This document shows positions 10,101-23,300 of a stretch of 64,000 nucleotides of DNA, piece by piece. The notes under the pieces were generated by a model. The model was given only the letters and a program-made list of their open reading frames with translations, did not search any database and was not told where the DNA came from. Origin of the DNA: Chlorocebus sabaeus (taxonomy: Eukaryota; Chordata; Mammalia; Primates; Cercopithecidae). The stretch spans positions 124,001-188,000 of the forward strand of contig NW_027327623.1 of the NCBI RefSeq assembly GCF_047675955.1, in the 5' to 3' direction. The translations under genes were made by a program, and so were the position numbers. Each line of letters starts with the position of its first letter. Within the stretch, counting starts at the first letter, position 1.

Positions 10101-13100
10101 GTGAAAAAGGAAATATCTTCCGTTCAAAACTGGAAAGAAGCTTTCTGAGAAACTGCTCTGTGTTCTGTTAATTCATCTCACAGAGTTACATCTTTCCCTT
10201 CAAGAAGCCTTTCGCTAATTCTGTTCTTGTGGAATTGGAAAAGGGATATTTGGAAGCCCATAGAGGGCTATGGTGAAAAAGGAAATATCTTCCGTTCAAA
10301 ACTGGAAAGAAGCTTTCTGAGAAACTGCTCTGTGTTCTGTTAATTCATCTCACAGAGTTACATCTTTCCCTTCAAGAAGCCTTTCGCTAAGGCTGTTCTT
10401 GTGGAATTGGCAAAGGGATATTTGGAAGCCCATAGAGGGCTATGGTGAAAAAGGAAATATCTTCCGTTCAAAACTGGAAAGAAGCTTTCTGAGAAACCGC
10501 TCTGTGTTCTGTTAATTCATCTCACAGAGTTACATCTTTCCCTTGAAGAAGCCTTTCGCTAAGGCTGTTCTTGTGGAATTGGCAAAGGGATATTTGGAAG
10601 CCCATAGAGGGCTATGGTGAAAAAGGAAATATCTTCCGTTCAAAACTGGAAAGAAGTTTTCTGAGAAACTGCTCTGTGTTCTGTTAATTCATCTCACAGA
10701 GGTACATCTTTCCCTTCAAGAAGCCTTTCGCTAAGGCTGTTCTTGTGGAATTGGCAAAGGGATATTTGGAAGCCCATAGAGGGCTATGGTGAAAAAGGAA
10801 ATAACTTCCGTTCAAAACTGGAAAGAAGCTTTCTAAGAAACAGCTCTGTGTTCTGTTAATTCATCTCACAGAGTTACATCTTTCCCTTCAAGAAGCCTTT
10901 CGCGAAGGCTGTTCTTGTGGAATTGGCAAAGGGATATTTGGAAGCCCATAGAGGGCTATGGTGAAAAAGGAAATATCTTCCGTTCAAAACTGGAAAGAAG
11001 CTTTCTGAGAAACTGCTCTGTGTTCTGTTAATTCATCTCACAGAGTTACATCTTTCCCTTCAAGAAGCCTTTCGCTAAGGCTGTTCTTGTGGAATTGGCA
11101 AAGGGATATTTGGAAGCCCATAGAGGGCTATGGTGAAAAAGGAAATATCTTCCGTTCAAAACTGGAACGTAGCTGTCTGAGAAACTGCTCTGTGTTCTGT
11201 TAATTCATCTCACAGAGTTACATCTTTCCCTTCAAGAAGCCTTTCGCTAAGGCTGTTCTTGTGGAATTGGCAAAGGGATATTTGGAAGCCCATAGAGGGC
11301 TATGGTGAAAAAGGAATTATCTTCCGTTCAAAACTGGAAAGAAGCTTTCTGAGAAACTGCTCTGTGTTCTGTTAATTCATCTCACAGAGTTACATCTTTC
11401 CCTTCAAGTAGCCTTTCGCTAAGGCTGTTCTTGTGGAATTGGCAAAGGGATATTTTGAAGCCCATAGAGGGCTATGGTGAAAAAGGAAATATCTTCCGTT
11501 CAAAACTGGAAAGAAACTTTCTGAGAAACTGCTCTGTGTTCTGTTAATTCATCTCACAGAGTTACATCTTTCCCTTCAAGAAGCCTTTCGCTAAGAATGT
11601 TCTTGTGGAATTGGCAAAGGGATATTTGGAAGCCCATAGAGGGCTATGGTGAAAAAGGAAGTATCTTCCGTTCAAAACTGGAAAGAAGCTTTCTGAGAAA
11701 CGGCTCTGTGTTCTGTTAATTCATCTCACAGAGTTACATCTTTCCCTTCATGAAGCCTTTCGCTAAGGCTGTTCTTCTGGAATTGGCAAAGGGATATTTG
11801 GAAGCCCATAGAGGGCTATGGTGAAAAAGGAAATATCTTCCATTAAAAACTGGAAAGAAGCTTTCTGAGAAACCGCTCTGTGTTCTGTTAATTCATCTCA
11901 TAGAGTTACATCTTTCCCTTGAAGAAGCCTTTCGCTAAGGCTGTTCTTGTGGAATTGGCAAAGGGATATTTGGAAGCCCATAGAGGGCTATGGTGAAAAA
12001 GGAAATATCTTCCGTTCAAAACTGGAAAGAAGCTTTCTGAGAAACCGCTCTGTGTTCTGTTAATTCATCTCACAGAGTTACATCTTTCCCTTGAAGAAGC
12101 CTTTCGCTAAGGCTGTTCTTGTGGAATTGGCAAAGGGATATTTGGAAGCCCATAGAGGGCTATGGTGAAAAAGGAAATATCTTCCGTTCAAAACTGGAAA
12201 GAAGCTTTCTGAGAAACCGCTCTGTGTTCTGTTAATTCATCTCACAGAGTTACATCTTTCCCTTGAAGAAGCCTTTCACTAAGGCTGTTCTTGTGGAATT
12301 GGCAAAGGGATATTTGGAAGCCCATAGAGGGCTATGGTGAAAAAGGAAATATCTTCCGTTCAAAACTGGAAAGAAGCTTTCTGAGAAACTGCTCTGTGTT
12401 CTGTTAATTCATCTCACAGAGTTACATCTTTCCCTTCAAGAAGCCTTTCGCTAAGGCTGTTCTTGTGGAATTGGCAAAGGGATATTTGGAAGCCCATAGA
12501 GGGCTATGGTGAAAAAGGAAATATCTTCCGTTCAAAACTGGAAAGAAGCTTTCTGAGAAACAGCTCTGTGTTCTGTTAATTCATCTCACAGAGTTACATC
12601 TTTCCCTTCAAGTAGCCTTTCGCTAAGGCTGTTCTTGTGGAATTGGCAAAGGGATATTTGGAAGCCCATAGAGGGCTATGGTGAAAAAGGAAATATCTTC
12701 CGTTCAAAACTGGAAAGAAGCTTTCTGAGAAACTGCTCTGTGTTCTGTTAATTCATCTCACAGAGTTACATCTTTCCCTTCAAGAAGCCTTTCGCTAAGG
12801 CTGTTCTTGTGGAATTGGCAAAGGGATATTTGGAAGCCCATAGAGGGCTATGGTGAAAAAGGAAATATCTTCCGTTCAAAACTGGAAAGAAGCTTTCTGA
12901 GAAACTGCTCTGTGTTCTGTTAATTCATCTCACAGAGTTACATCTTTCCCTTCAAGAAGCCTTTCGCTAAGGCTGTTCTTGTGGAATTGGCAAAGGGATA
13001 TTTGGAAGCCCATAGAGGGCTATGGTGAAAAAGGAAATATCTTCCGTTCAAAACTGGAAAGAAGCTTTCTGAGAAACTGCTCTGTGTTCTGTTAATTCAT

Positions 13101-13245
13101 CTCACAGAGTTACATCTTTCTCTTCAAGAAGCCTTTCGCTAAGGCTGTTCTTGTGGAATTGGCAAAGGGATATTTGGAAGCCCATAGAGGGCTATGGTGA
13201 AAAAGGAAATATCTTCCGTTCAAAACTGGAAAGAAGCTTTCTGAG

Positions 13246-13761
13246 AAACTGCTCTGTGTTCTGTTAATTCATCTCACAGAGTTACATCTTTCCCTTCAAG
13301 AAGCCTTTCGCTAAGGCTGTTCTTGTGGAATTGGCAAAGGGATATTTGGAAGCCCTTAGAGGGCTATGGTGAAAAAGGAAATATCTTCCGTTCAAAACTG
13401 GAAAGAAGCTTTCTGAGAAACTGCTCTGTGTTCTGTTAATTCATCTCACATAGTTACATCTTTCCCTTCAACAAGCCTTTCGCTAAGGCTGTTCTTGTGG
13501 AATTGGCAAAGGGATATTTGGAAGCCCATAGAGGGCTATGGTGAAAAAGTAAATATCTTCCGTTCAAAACTGGAAGGAAGCATTCTGAGAAACCGCTCTG
13601 TGTTCTGTTAATTCATCTCACAGAGTTACATCTTTCCCTTCAAGTAGCCTTTCACTAAGGCTGTTCTTGTGGAATTGGCAAAGGGATATTTGGAAGCCCA
13701 TAGAGGGCTATGGTGAAAATGGAAATATCTTCCGTTCAAAACTGGAAAGAAGCTTTCTGAG
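13246..13761 (+). repeat. Signature triplet 2
   Basis: CATAG at 13449, 54 monomers plus one base after the first. It shares GGAAGGAAGCATTC and TTTCACTAAG with triplet 1. The AACAGC lead is at 12559, the standard 890 bp upstream. Confidence 0.93.
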
Positions 13762-14793
13762 AAACCGCTCTGTGTTCTGTTAATTCATCTCACAGAGTTA
13801 CATCTTTCCCTTCAAGAAGCCTTTCGCTAAGGCTGTTCTTGTGGAATTGGCAAAGGGATATTTGGAAGCCCATAGAGGGCTATGGTGAAAAAGGAAATAT
13901 CTTCCGTTCAAAACTGGAAAGAAGCTTTCTGAGAAACCGCTCTGTGTTCTGTTAATTCATCTCACAGAGTTACATCTTTCCCTTGAGGAAGCCTTTCGCT
14001 AAGGCTGTTCTTGTGGAATTGGCAAAGGGATATTTGGAAGCCCATAGAGGGCTATGGTGAAAAAGGAAATATCTTCCGTTCAAAACTTGAAAGAAGCTTT
14101 CTGAGAAACCGCTCTGTGTTCTGTTAATTCATCTCACAGAGTTACATCTTTCCCTTGAAGAAGCCTTTCGCTAAGGCTGTTCTTGTGGAATTGGCAAAGG
14201 GATATTTGGAAGCCCATAGAGGGCTATGGTGAAAAAGGAAATATCTTCCGTTCAAAACTGGAAAGAAGCTTTCTGAGAAACCGCTCTGTGTTCTGTTAAT
14301 TCATCTCACAGAGTTACATCTTTCCCTAGAAGAAGCCTTTCGCTAAGGCTGTTCTTGTGGAATTGGCAAAGGGATATTTGGAAGCCCATAGAGGGCTATG
14401 GTGAAAAAGGAAATATCTTCCGTTCAAAACTGGAAAGAAGCTTTCTGAGAAACTGCTCTGTGTTCTGTTAATTCATCTCACAGAGTTACATCTTTCCCTT
14501 CAAGAAGCCTTTCGCTAAGGCTGTTCTTGTGGAATTGGCAAAGGGATATTTGGAAGCCCATAGAGGGCTATGGTGAAAAAGGAAATATCTTCCGTTCAAA
14601 ACTGGAAAGAAGCTTTCTAAGAAATTGCTCTGTGTTCTGTTAATTCATCTCACAGAGTTACATCTTTCCCTTCAAGAAGCCTTTCGCTAAGGCTGTTCTT
14701 GTGGAATTGGCAAAGGGATATTTGGAAGCCCATAGAGGGCTATGGTGAAAAAGGAAATATCTTCCGTTCAAAACTGGAAAGAAGCTTTCTGAG

Positions 14794-15137
14794 AAACTGC
14801 TCTGTGTTCTGTTAATTCATCTCACAGAGTTACATCTTTCCCTTCAAGAAGCCTTTCGCTAAGGCTGTTCTTGTGGAATTGGCAAAGGGATATTTGGAAG
14901 CCCATAGAGGGCTATGGTGAAAAAGGAAATATCGTCCGTTCAAAACTGGAAAGAAGCTTTCTGAGAAACCGCTCTGTCTTCTGTTAATTCATCTCACAGA
15001 GTTACATCTTTCCCTTCAAGAAGCCTTTCGATAAGGCTGTTCATGTGGAATTGGCAAAGGGATATTTGGAAGCCCATAGAGGGCTATGGTGAAAAAGGAA
15101 ATATCTTCCGTTCAAAACTGGAAAGAAGCTTTCTGAG
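14794..15137 (+). repeat. ATCGTCC / GATAAGG two-monomer module, copy 1
   Basis: The first monomer carries ATATCGTCCG (14929) and the second CGATAAGGCTGTTCATG. An AATACTG/TTCTGG/GGAAAAAAGC monomer follows two monomers later. Other copies start at 25974, 35090, 46786 and 50570, always at whole-monomer offsets (65, 53, 68 and 22). Confidence 0.88.
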
Positions 15138-17029
15138 AAACTGCTCTGTGTTCTGTTAATTCATCTCACAGAGTTACATCTTTCCCTTCAAGAAGCCTTT
15201 CGCTAAGGCTGTTCTTGTGGAATTGGCAAAGGGATATTTGGAAGCCCATAGAGGGCTATGGTGAAAAAGGAAATATCTTCCGTTCAAAACTGGAAAGAAG
15301 CTTTCTGAGAAACTGCTCTGTGTTCTGTTAATTCATCTCACAGAGTTACATCTTTCCCTTCAAGAAGCCTTTCGCTAATACTGTTCTTCTGGAATTGGAA
15401 AAGGGATATTTGGAAGCCCATAGAGGGCTATGGTGAAAAAGGAAATATCTTCCGTTCAAAACTGGAAAAAAGCTTTCTGAGAAACTGCTCTGTGTTCTGT
15501 TAATTCATCTCACAGAGTTACATCGTTCCCTTCAAGAAGCCTTTCGCTAAGGCTGTTCTTGTGGAATTGGCAAAGGGATATTTGGAAGCCCATAGAGGGC
15601 TATGGTGAAAAAGGAAATATCTTCCGTTCAAAACTGGAAAGAAGCTTTCTGAGAAACTGCTCTGTGTTCTGTTAATTCATCTCACAGAGTTACATCTTTC
15701 CCTTCAAGTAGCCTTTCGCTAAGGCTGTTCTTGTGGAATTGGCAAAGGGATATTTGGAAGCCCATAGAGGGCTATGGTGAAAAAGGAAATATCTTCCGTT
15801 CAAAACTGGAAAGAAGCTTTCTGAGAAACTGCTCTGTGTTCTGTTAATTCATCTCACAGAGTTACATCTTTCCCTTCAAGAAGACTTTCGCTAAGGCTGT
15901 TCTTGTGGAATTGGCAAAGGGATATTTGGAAGCCCATAGAGGGCTATGGTGAAAAAGGAAATATCTTCCGTTCAAAACTGGAAAGAAGCTTTCTGAGAAA
16001 CTGCTCTGTGTTCTGTTAATTCATCTCACAGAGTTACATCTTTCCCTTCAAGAAGCCTTTCGCTAATTCTGTTCTTGTGGAATTGGAAAAGGGATATTTG
16101 GAAGCCCATAGAGGGCTATGGTGAAAAAGGAAATATCTTCCGTTCAAAACTGGAAAGAAGCTTTCTGAGAAACTGCTCTGTGTTCCGTTAATTCATCTCA
16201 CAGAGTTACATCTTTCCCTTCAAGAAGCCTTTCGCTAAGGCTGTTCTTGTGGAATTGGCAAAGGGATATTTGGAAGCCCATAGAGGGCTATGGTGAAAAA
16301 GGAAATATCTTCCGTTCAAAACTGGAAAGAAGCTTTCTGAGAAACTGCTTTGTGTTCTGTTAATTCATCGCACAGAGTTACATCTTTCCCTTCAAGAAGC
16401 CTTTCGCTAAGGCTGTTCTTGTGGAATTGGCAAAGGGATATTTGGAAGCCCATAGAGGGCTATGGTGAAAAAGGAAATATCTTCCGTTCGAAACTGGAAA
16501 GAAGCTTTCTGAGAAACTGCTCTGTGTTCTGTTAATTCATCTCACAGAGTTACATCTTTCCCTTCAAGAAGCCTTTCGCTAAGGCTGTTCTTGTGGAATT
16601 GGCAAAGGGATATTTGGAAGCCCATAGAGGGCTATGGTGAAAAAGTAAATATCTTCCGTTCAAAACTGGAAAGAAGCTTATTGAGAAACTGCTCTGTGTT
16701 CTGTGAATTCATCTCACAGAGTTACATCTTTCCCTTCAAGTAGCCTTTCGCTAAGGCTGTTCTTGTGGAATTGGCAAAGGGATATTTGGAAGCCCATAGA
16801 GGGCTATGGTGAAAAAGGAAATATCTTCCGTTCAAAACTGGAAGGAAGCTTTCTGAGAAACTGCTCTGTGTTCTGTTAATTCATCTCACAGAGTTACATC
16901 TTTCCCTTCAAGAAGCCTTTCGCTAAGGCTGTTCTTGTGGAATTGGCAAAGGGATATTTGGAAGCCCATAGAGGGCTATGGTGAAAAAGGAAATATCTTC
17001 CTTTCAAAACTGGAAAGAAGCTTTCTGAG

Positions 17030-17373
17030 AAACCGCTCTGTGTTCTGTTAATTCATCTCACAGAGTTACATCTTTCCCTTCAAGAAGCCTTTCGCTAAGG
17101 CTGTTCTTGTGGAATTGGGAAAGGGATATTTGGAAGCCCATAGAGGGCTATGGTGAAAAAGGAAATATCTTCCGTTCAAAACTGGAGAGAAGCTTTCTGA
17201 GAAACCGCTCTGTGTTCTGTCAATTCATCTCACAGGGTTACATCTTTCCCTTGAAGAAGCCTTTCGCTAAGGCTGTTCTTGTGGAATTGGCAAAGGGATA
17301 TTTGGAAGCCCATAGAGGGCTATGGTGAAAAAGGAAATATCTTCCGTTCAAAACTGGAAAGAAGCTTTCTGAG
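17030..17373 (+). repeat. ATTGGG / GTCAATTC module, copy 2
   Basis: It has ATTGGGAAAGG, CTGGAGAGAAG and TGTCAATTC, plus CACAGGGTTAC near 17231, which is shared only with the copy at 28210. Confidence 0.88.
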
Positions 17374-20300
17374 AAACCGCTCTGTGTTCTGTTAATTCAT
17401 CTCACAGAGTTACATCTTTCCCTTGAAGAAGCCTTTCGCTAAGGCTGTTCTTGTGGAATTGGCAAAGGGATATTTGGAAGCCCATAGAGGGCTATGGTGA
17501 AAAAGGAAATATCTTCCGTTCAAAACTGGAAAGAAGCTTTCTGAGAAACCGCTCTGTGTTCTGTTAATTCATCTCACAGAGTTACATCTTTCCCTTGAAG
17601 AAGCCTTTCGCTAAGGCTGTTCTTGTGGAATTGGCAAAGGGATATTTGGAAGCCCATAGAGGGCTATGGTGAAAAAGGAAATATCTTCCGTTCAAAACTG
17701 GAAAGAAGCTTTCTGAGAAACTGCTCTGTGTTCTGTTAATTCATCTCACAGAGTTACATCTTTCCCTTCAAGAAGCCTTTCGCTAAGGCTGTTCTTTTGG
17801 AATTGGCAAAGGGATATTTGGAAGCCCATAGAGTGCTATGGTGAAAAAGTAAATATCTTCCGTTCAAAACTGGAAAGAAGCTTATTGAGAAACTGCTCTG
17901 TGTTCTGTGAATTCATCTCACAGAGTTACATCTTTCCCTTCAAGTAGCCTTTCGCTAAGGCTGTTCTTGTGGAATTGGCAAAGGGATATTTGGAAGCCCA
18001 TAGAGGGCTATGGTGAAAAAGGAAATATCTTCCGTTCAAATCTGGAAAGAAGCTTTCTGAGAAACTGCTCTGTGTTCTGTTAATTCATCTCACAGAGTTA
18101 CATCTTTCCCTTCAAGAAGCCTTGCGCTAAGGCTGTTCTTGTGGAATTGGCAAAGGGATATTTGGAAGCCCCTAGAGGGCTATGGTGAAAAAGGAAATAT
18201 CTTCCTTTCAAAACTGGAAAGAAGCTTTCTGAGAAACCGCTCTGTGTTCTGTTAATTCATCTCACAGAGTTACATCTTTCCCTTCAAGAAGCCTTTCGCT
18301 AAGGCTGTTCTTGTGGAATTGGCAAAGGGATAGTTGGAAGCCCATAGAGGGCTATGGTAAAAAAGGAAATATCTTCCGTTCAAAACTGGAAAGAAGCTTT
18401 CTGAGAAACTGCTCTGTGTTCTGTTAATTCATCTCACAGAGTTACATCTGTCCCTTCAAGTAGCCTTTCGCTAAGGCTGTTCTTGTGGAATTCGCAAAGG
18501 GATATTTGGAAGCCCATAGAGGGCTATGGTGAAAAAGGAAATATCTTCCCTTCAAAACTGGAAAGAAACTTTCTGAGAAACCGGTCTGTGTTCTGTTAAT
18601 TCACCTCACAGAGTTACATCTTTCCCTTCAAGTAGCCTTTCGCTAAGGCTGTTCTTGTGGAATTGGCAAAGGGATATTTGGAAGCCCATAGAGGGCTATG
18701 GTGAAAAAGGAAATATCTTCCTTTCAAAACTGGAAAGAAGCTTTCTGAGAAACTGCTTTGTGTTCTGTTAATTCATCTCACAGAGTTACATCTTTCCCTT
18801 CAAGAAGCCTTTCGCTAATTCTGTTCTTGTGGAATTGGAAAAGGGATATTTGGAAGCCCATAGAGGGCTATGGTGAAAAAGGAAATATCTTCCGTTCAAA
18901 ACTGGAAAGAAGCTTTCTGAGAAACTGCTCTGTGTTCTATTAATTCATCTCACAGAGTTACATCTTTTCCTTCAAGAAGCCTTTCGCTAAGGCTGTTCTT
19001 GTGGAATTGGCAAAGGGATATTTGGAAGCCCATAGAGGGCTATGGTGAAAAAGGAAATATCTTCCGTTCACAACTGGAAAGAAGCTTTCTGAGAAACTGC
19101 TCTGTGTTCTGTTAATTCATCTCACAGAGTTACATGTTTCCCTTCAAGAAGCCTTTCGCTAAGGCTGTTCTTGTGGAATTGGCAAAGGGATATTTGGAAG
19201 CCCATAGAGGGCTATGGTGAAAAAGGAAATATCTTCCGTTCAAAACTGGAAAGAAGCTTTCTGATAAACTGCTCTGTGTTCTGTTTATTCATCTCACGGA
19301 GTTACATCTTTCCCTTCAAGAAGCCTTTCGCTAATTCTGTTCTTGTGGAATTGGAAAAGGGATATTTGGAAGCCCATAGAGGGCTATGGTGAAAAAGGAA
19401 ATATCTTCCGTTCAAAACTGGAAAGAAGCTTTCTGAGAAACCGCTCTGTGTTCTGTTAATTCATCTCACAGAGTTACATCTTTCCTTTCAAGAAGCCTTT
19501 CGCTAAGGCTGTTCTTGTGGAATTGGCAAAGGGATATTTTGAAGCCCATAGAGGGCTATGGTGAAAAAGGAAATATCTTCCGTTCAAAACTGGAAAGAAG
19601 CTTTCTGAGAAACTGCTCTGTGTTCTGTTAATTCATCTCACAGAGTTACATCTTTCCCTTCAAGTAGCCTTTCGCTAAGGCTGTTCTTGTGGAATTGGCA
19701 AAGGGATATTTGGAAGCCCATAGAGGGCTATGGTGAAAAAGGAAATATCTTCCGTTCAAAACTGGAAAGAAGCTTTCTGAGAAACTGCTCTGTGTTCTGT
19801 TAATTCATCTCACAGAGTTACATCTTTCCCTTCAAGAAGCCTTTCGCTAATTCTGTTCTTGTGGAATTGGAAAAGGGATATTTGGAAGCCCATAGAGGGC
19901 AATGGTGAAAAAGGAAATATCTTCCGTTCAAAACTGGAAAGAAGCTTTCTGAGAAACTGCTCTGTGTTCTGTTAATTCATCTCACAGAGTTACATCTTTC
20001 CCTTCAAGAAGCCTTTCGCTAAGGCTGTTCTTGTGGAATTGGCAAAGGGATATTTGGAAGCCCATAGAGGGCTATGGTGAAAAAGGAAATATCTTCCGTT
20101 CAAAACTGGAAAGAAGCTTTCTGAGAAACCGCTCTGTGTTCTGTTAATTCATCTCACAGAGTTACATCTTTCCCTTGAAGAAGCCTTTCGCTAAGGCTGT
20201 TCTTGTGGAATTGGCAAAGGGATATTTGGAAGCCCATAGAGGGCTATGGTGAAAAAGGAAATATCTTCCGTTCAAAACTGGAAAGAAGCTTTCTGAGAAA

Positions 20301-23300
20301 CTGCTCTGTGTTCTGTTAATTCATCTCACAGAGTTACATCTTTCCCTTCAAGAAGCCTTTCGCTAATTCTGTTCTTGTGGAATTGGAAAAGGGATATTTG
20401 GAAGCCCTTAGAGGGCAATGGTGAAAAAGGAAATATCTTCCGTTCAAAACTGGAAAGAAGCTTTCTGAGAAACTGCTCTGTGTTCTGTTAATTCATCTCA
20501 CAGAGTTACATCTTTCCCTTCAAGAAGCCTTTCGCTAAGGCTGTTCTTGTGGAATTGGCAAAGGGATATTTGGAAGCCCATAGAGGGCTATGGTGAAAAA
20601 GGAAATATCTTCCGTTCAAAACTGGAAAGAAGCTTTCTGAGAAACCGCTCTGTGTTCTGTTAATTCATCTCACAGAGTTACATCTTTCCCTTGAAGAAGC
20701 CTTTCGCTAAGGCTGTTCTTGTGGAATTGGCAAAGGGATATTTGGAAGCCCATAGAGGGCTATGGTGAAAAAGGAAATATCTTCCGTTCAAAACTGGAAA
20801 GAAGCTTTCTGAGAAACTGCTGTGTGTTCTGTTAATTCATCTCACAGAGGTACATCTTTCCCTTGAAGAAGCCTTTCGCTAAGGCTGTTCTTGTGGAATT
20901 GGCAAAGGGATATTTGGAAGCCCATAGAGGGCTATGGTGAAAAAGGAAATAACTTCCGTTCAAAACTGGAAAGAAGCTTTCTAAGAAACAGCTCCGTGTT
21001 CTGTTAATTCATCTCACAGAGTTACATCTTTCCCTTCAAGAAGCCTTTCGCTAAGGCTGTTCTTGTGGAATTGGCAAAGGGATATTTGGAAGCCCATAGA
21101 GGGCTATGGTGAAAAAGGAAATATCTTCCGTTCAAAACTGGAAAGAAGCTTTCTGAGAAACTGCTCTGTGTTCTGTTAATTCATCTCACAGAGTTACATC
21201 TTTCCCTTCAAGTAGCCTTTCGCTAAGGCTGTTCTTGTGGAATTGGCAAAGGGATATTTGGAAGCCCATAGAGGGCTATGGTGAAAAAGGAAATATCTTC
21301 CGTTCAAAACTGGAAAGAAGCTTTCTGAGAAACTGCTCTGTGTTCTGTTAATTCATCTCACAGAGTTACATCTTTCCCTTCAAGAAGCCTTTCGCTAATT
21401 CTGTTCTTGTGGAATTGGAAAAGGGATATTTGGAAGCCCATAGAGGGCTATGGTGAAAAAGGAAATATCTTCCGTTCAAAACTGGAAAGAAGCTTTCTGA
21501 GAAACTGCTCTGTGTTCTGTTAATTCATCTCACAGAGTTACATCTTTCCCTTCAAGAAGCCTTTCGCTAAGGCTGTTCTTGTGGAATTGGCAAAGGGATA
21601 TTTGGAAGCCCATAGAGGGCTATGGTGAAAAAGGAAATATCTTCCGTTCAAAACTGGAAAGAAGCTTTCTGAGAAACCGCTCTGTGTTCTGTTAATTCAT
21701 CTCACAGAGTTACATCTTTCCCTTGAAGAAGCCTTTCGCTAAGGCTGTTCTTGTGGAATTGGCAAAGGGATATTTGGAAGCCCATAGAGGGCTATGGTGA
21801 AAAAGGAAATATCTTCCGTTCAAAACTGGAAAGAAGTTTTCTGAGAAACTGCTCTGTGTTCTGTTAATTCATCTCACAGAGGTACATCTTTCCCTTCAAG
21901 AAGCCTTTCGCTAAGGCTGTTCTTGTGGAATTGGCAAAGGGATATTTGGAAGCCCATAGAGGGCTATGGTGAAAAAGGAAATAACTTCCGTTCAAAACTG
22001 GAAAGAAGCTTTCTAAGAAACAGCTCTGTGTTCTGTTAATTCATCTCACAGAGTTACATCTTTCCCTTCAAGAAGCCTTTCGCGAAGGCTGTTCTTGTGG
22101 AATTGGCAAAGGGATATTTGGAAGCCCATAGAGGGCTATGGTGAAAAAGGAAATATCTTCCGTTCAAAACTGGAAAGAAGCTTTCTGAGAAACTGCTCTG
22201 TGTTCTGTTAATTCATCTCACAGAGTTACATCTTTCCCTTCAAGAAGCCTTTCGCTAAGGCTGTTCTTGTGGAATTGGCAAAGGGATATTTGGAAGCCCA
22301 TAGAGGGCTATGGTGAAAAAGGAAATATCTTCCGTTCAAAACTGGAACGTAGCTGTCTGAGAAACTGCTCTGTGTTCTGTTAATTCATCTCACAGAGTTA
22401 CATCTTTCCCTTCAAGAAGCCTTTCGCTAAGGCTGTTCTTGTGGAATTGGCAAAGGGATATTTGGAAGCCCATAGAGGGCTATGGTGAAAAAGGAATTAT
22501 CTTCCGTTCAAAACTGGAAAGAAGCTTTCTGAGAAACTGCTCTGTGTTCTGTTAATTCATCTCACAGAGTTACATCTTTCCCTTCAAGTAGCCTTTCGCT
22601 AAGGCTGTTCTTGTGGAATTGGCAAAGGGATATTTTGAAGCCCATAGAGGGCTATGGTGAAAAAGGAAATATCTTCCGTTCAAAACTGGAAAGAAACTTT
22701 CTGAGAAACTGCTCTGTGTTCTGTTAATTCATCTCACAGAGTTACATCTTTCCCTTCAAGAAGCCTTTCGCTAAGAATGTTCTTGTGGAATTGGCAAAGG
22801 GATATTTGGAAGCCCATTGAGGGCTATGGTGAAAAAGGAAGTATCTTCCGTTCAAAACTGGAAAGAAGCTTTCTGAGAAACGGCTCTGTGTTCTGTTAAT
22901 TCATCTCACAGAGTTACATCTTTCCCTTCATGAAGCCTTTCGCTAAGGCTGTTCTTCTGGAATTGGCAAAGGGATATTTGGAAGCCCATAGAGGGCTATG
23001 GTGAAAAAGGAAATATCTTCCATTAAAAACTGGAAAGAAGCTTTCTGAGAAATCGCTCTGTGTTCTGTTAATTCATCTCACAGAGTTACATCTTTCCCTT
23101 GAAGAAGCCTTTCGCTAAGGCTGTTCTTGTGGAATTGGCAAAGGGATATTTGGAAGCCCATAGAGGGCTATGGTGAAAAAGGAAATATCTTCCGTTCAAA
23201 ACTGGAAAGAAGCTTTCTGAGAAACCGCTCTGTGTTCTGTTAATTCATCTCACAGAGTTACATCTTTCCCTTGAAGAAGCCTTTCGCTAAGGCTGTTCTT

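Larger units (their letters stand above)
6655..17834 (+). repeat. Block B1: 65-monomer (11,180-bp) tandem unit, copy 1
   Basis: The unit is directly followed by a second copy at 17835-29014 with a constant 11,180-bp offset. Left limit: 6654 is G where the partner 17834 is T. Right limit: 17834 is T where 29014 is A. In order it contains the CAAATCTGG and CCTTGCGC monomers, GATAGTTGG (about 7151), a run rich in type 4 monomers (7.6-10.4 kb), the block shared with 1-4950, signature triplet 2, the ATCGTCC module (14794-15137) and the GTCAATTC module (17030-17373). Private variants include CCCTAGAAG (about 14325) and CTAAGAAATTGC (about 14616). Confidence 0.92.

Noticed and set aside
16480..16500. 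GTTCGAAACTGG (also near 27670) as a tRNA T-arm or RNA polymerase III B box
   Set aside because: It is a single A-to-G change of the usual GTTCAAAACTGG within a monomer. No tRNA fold, A box or terminator surrounds it.
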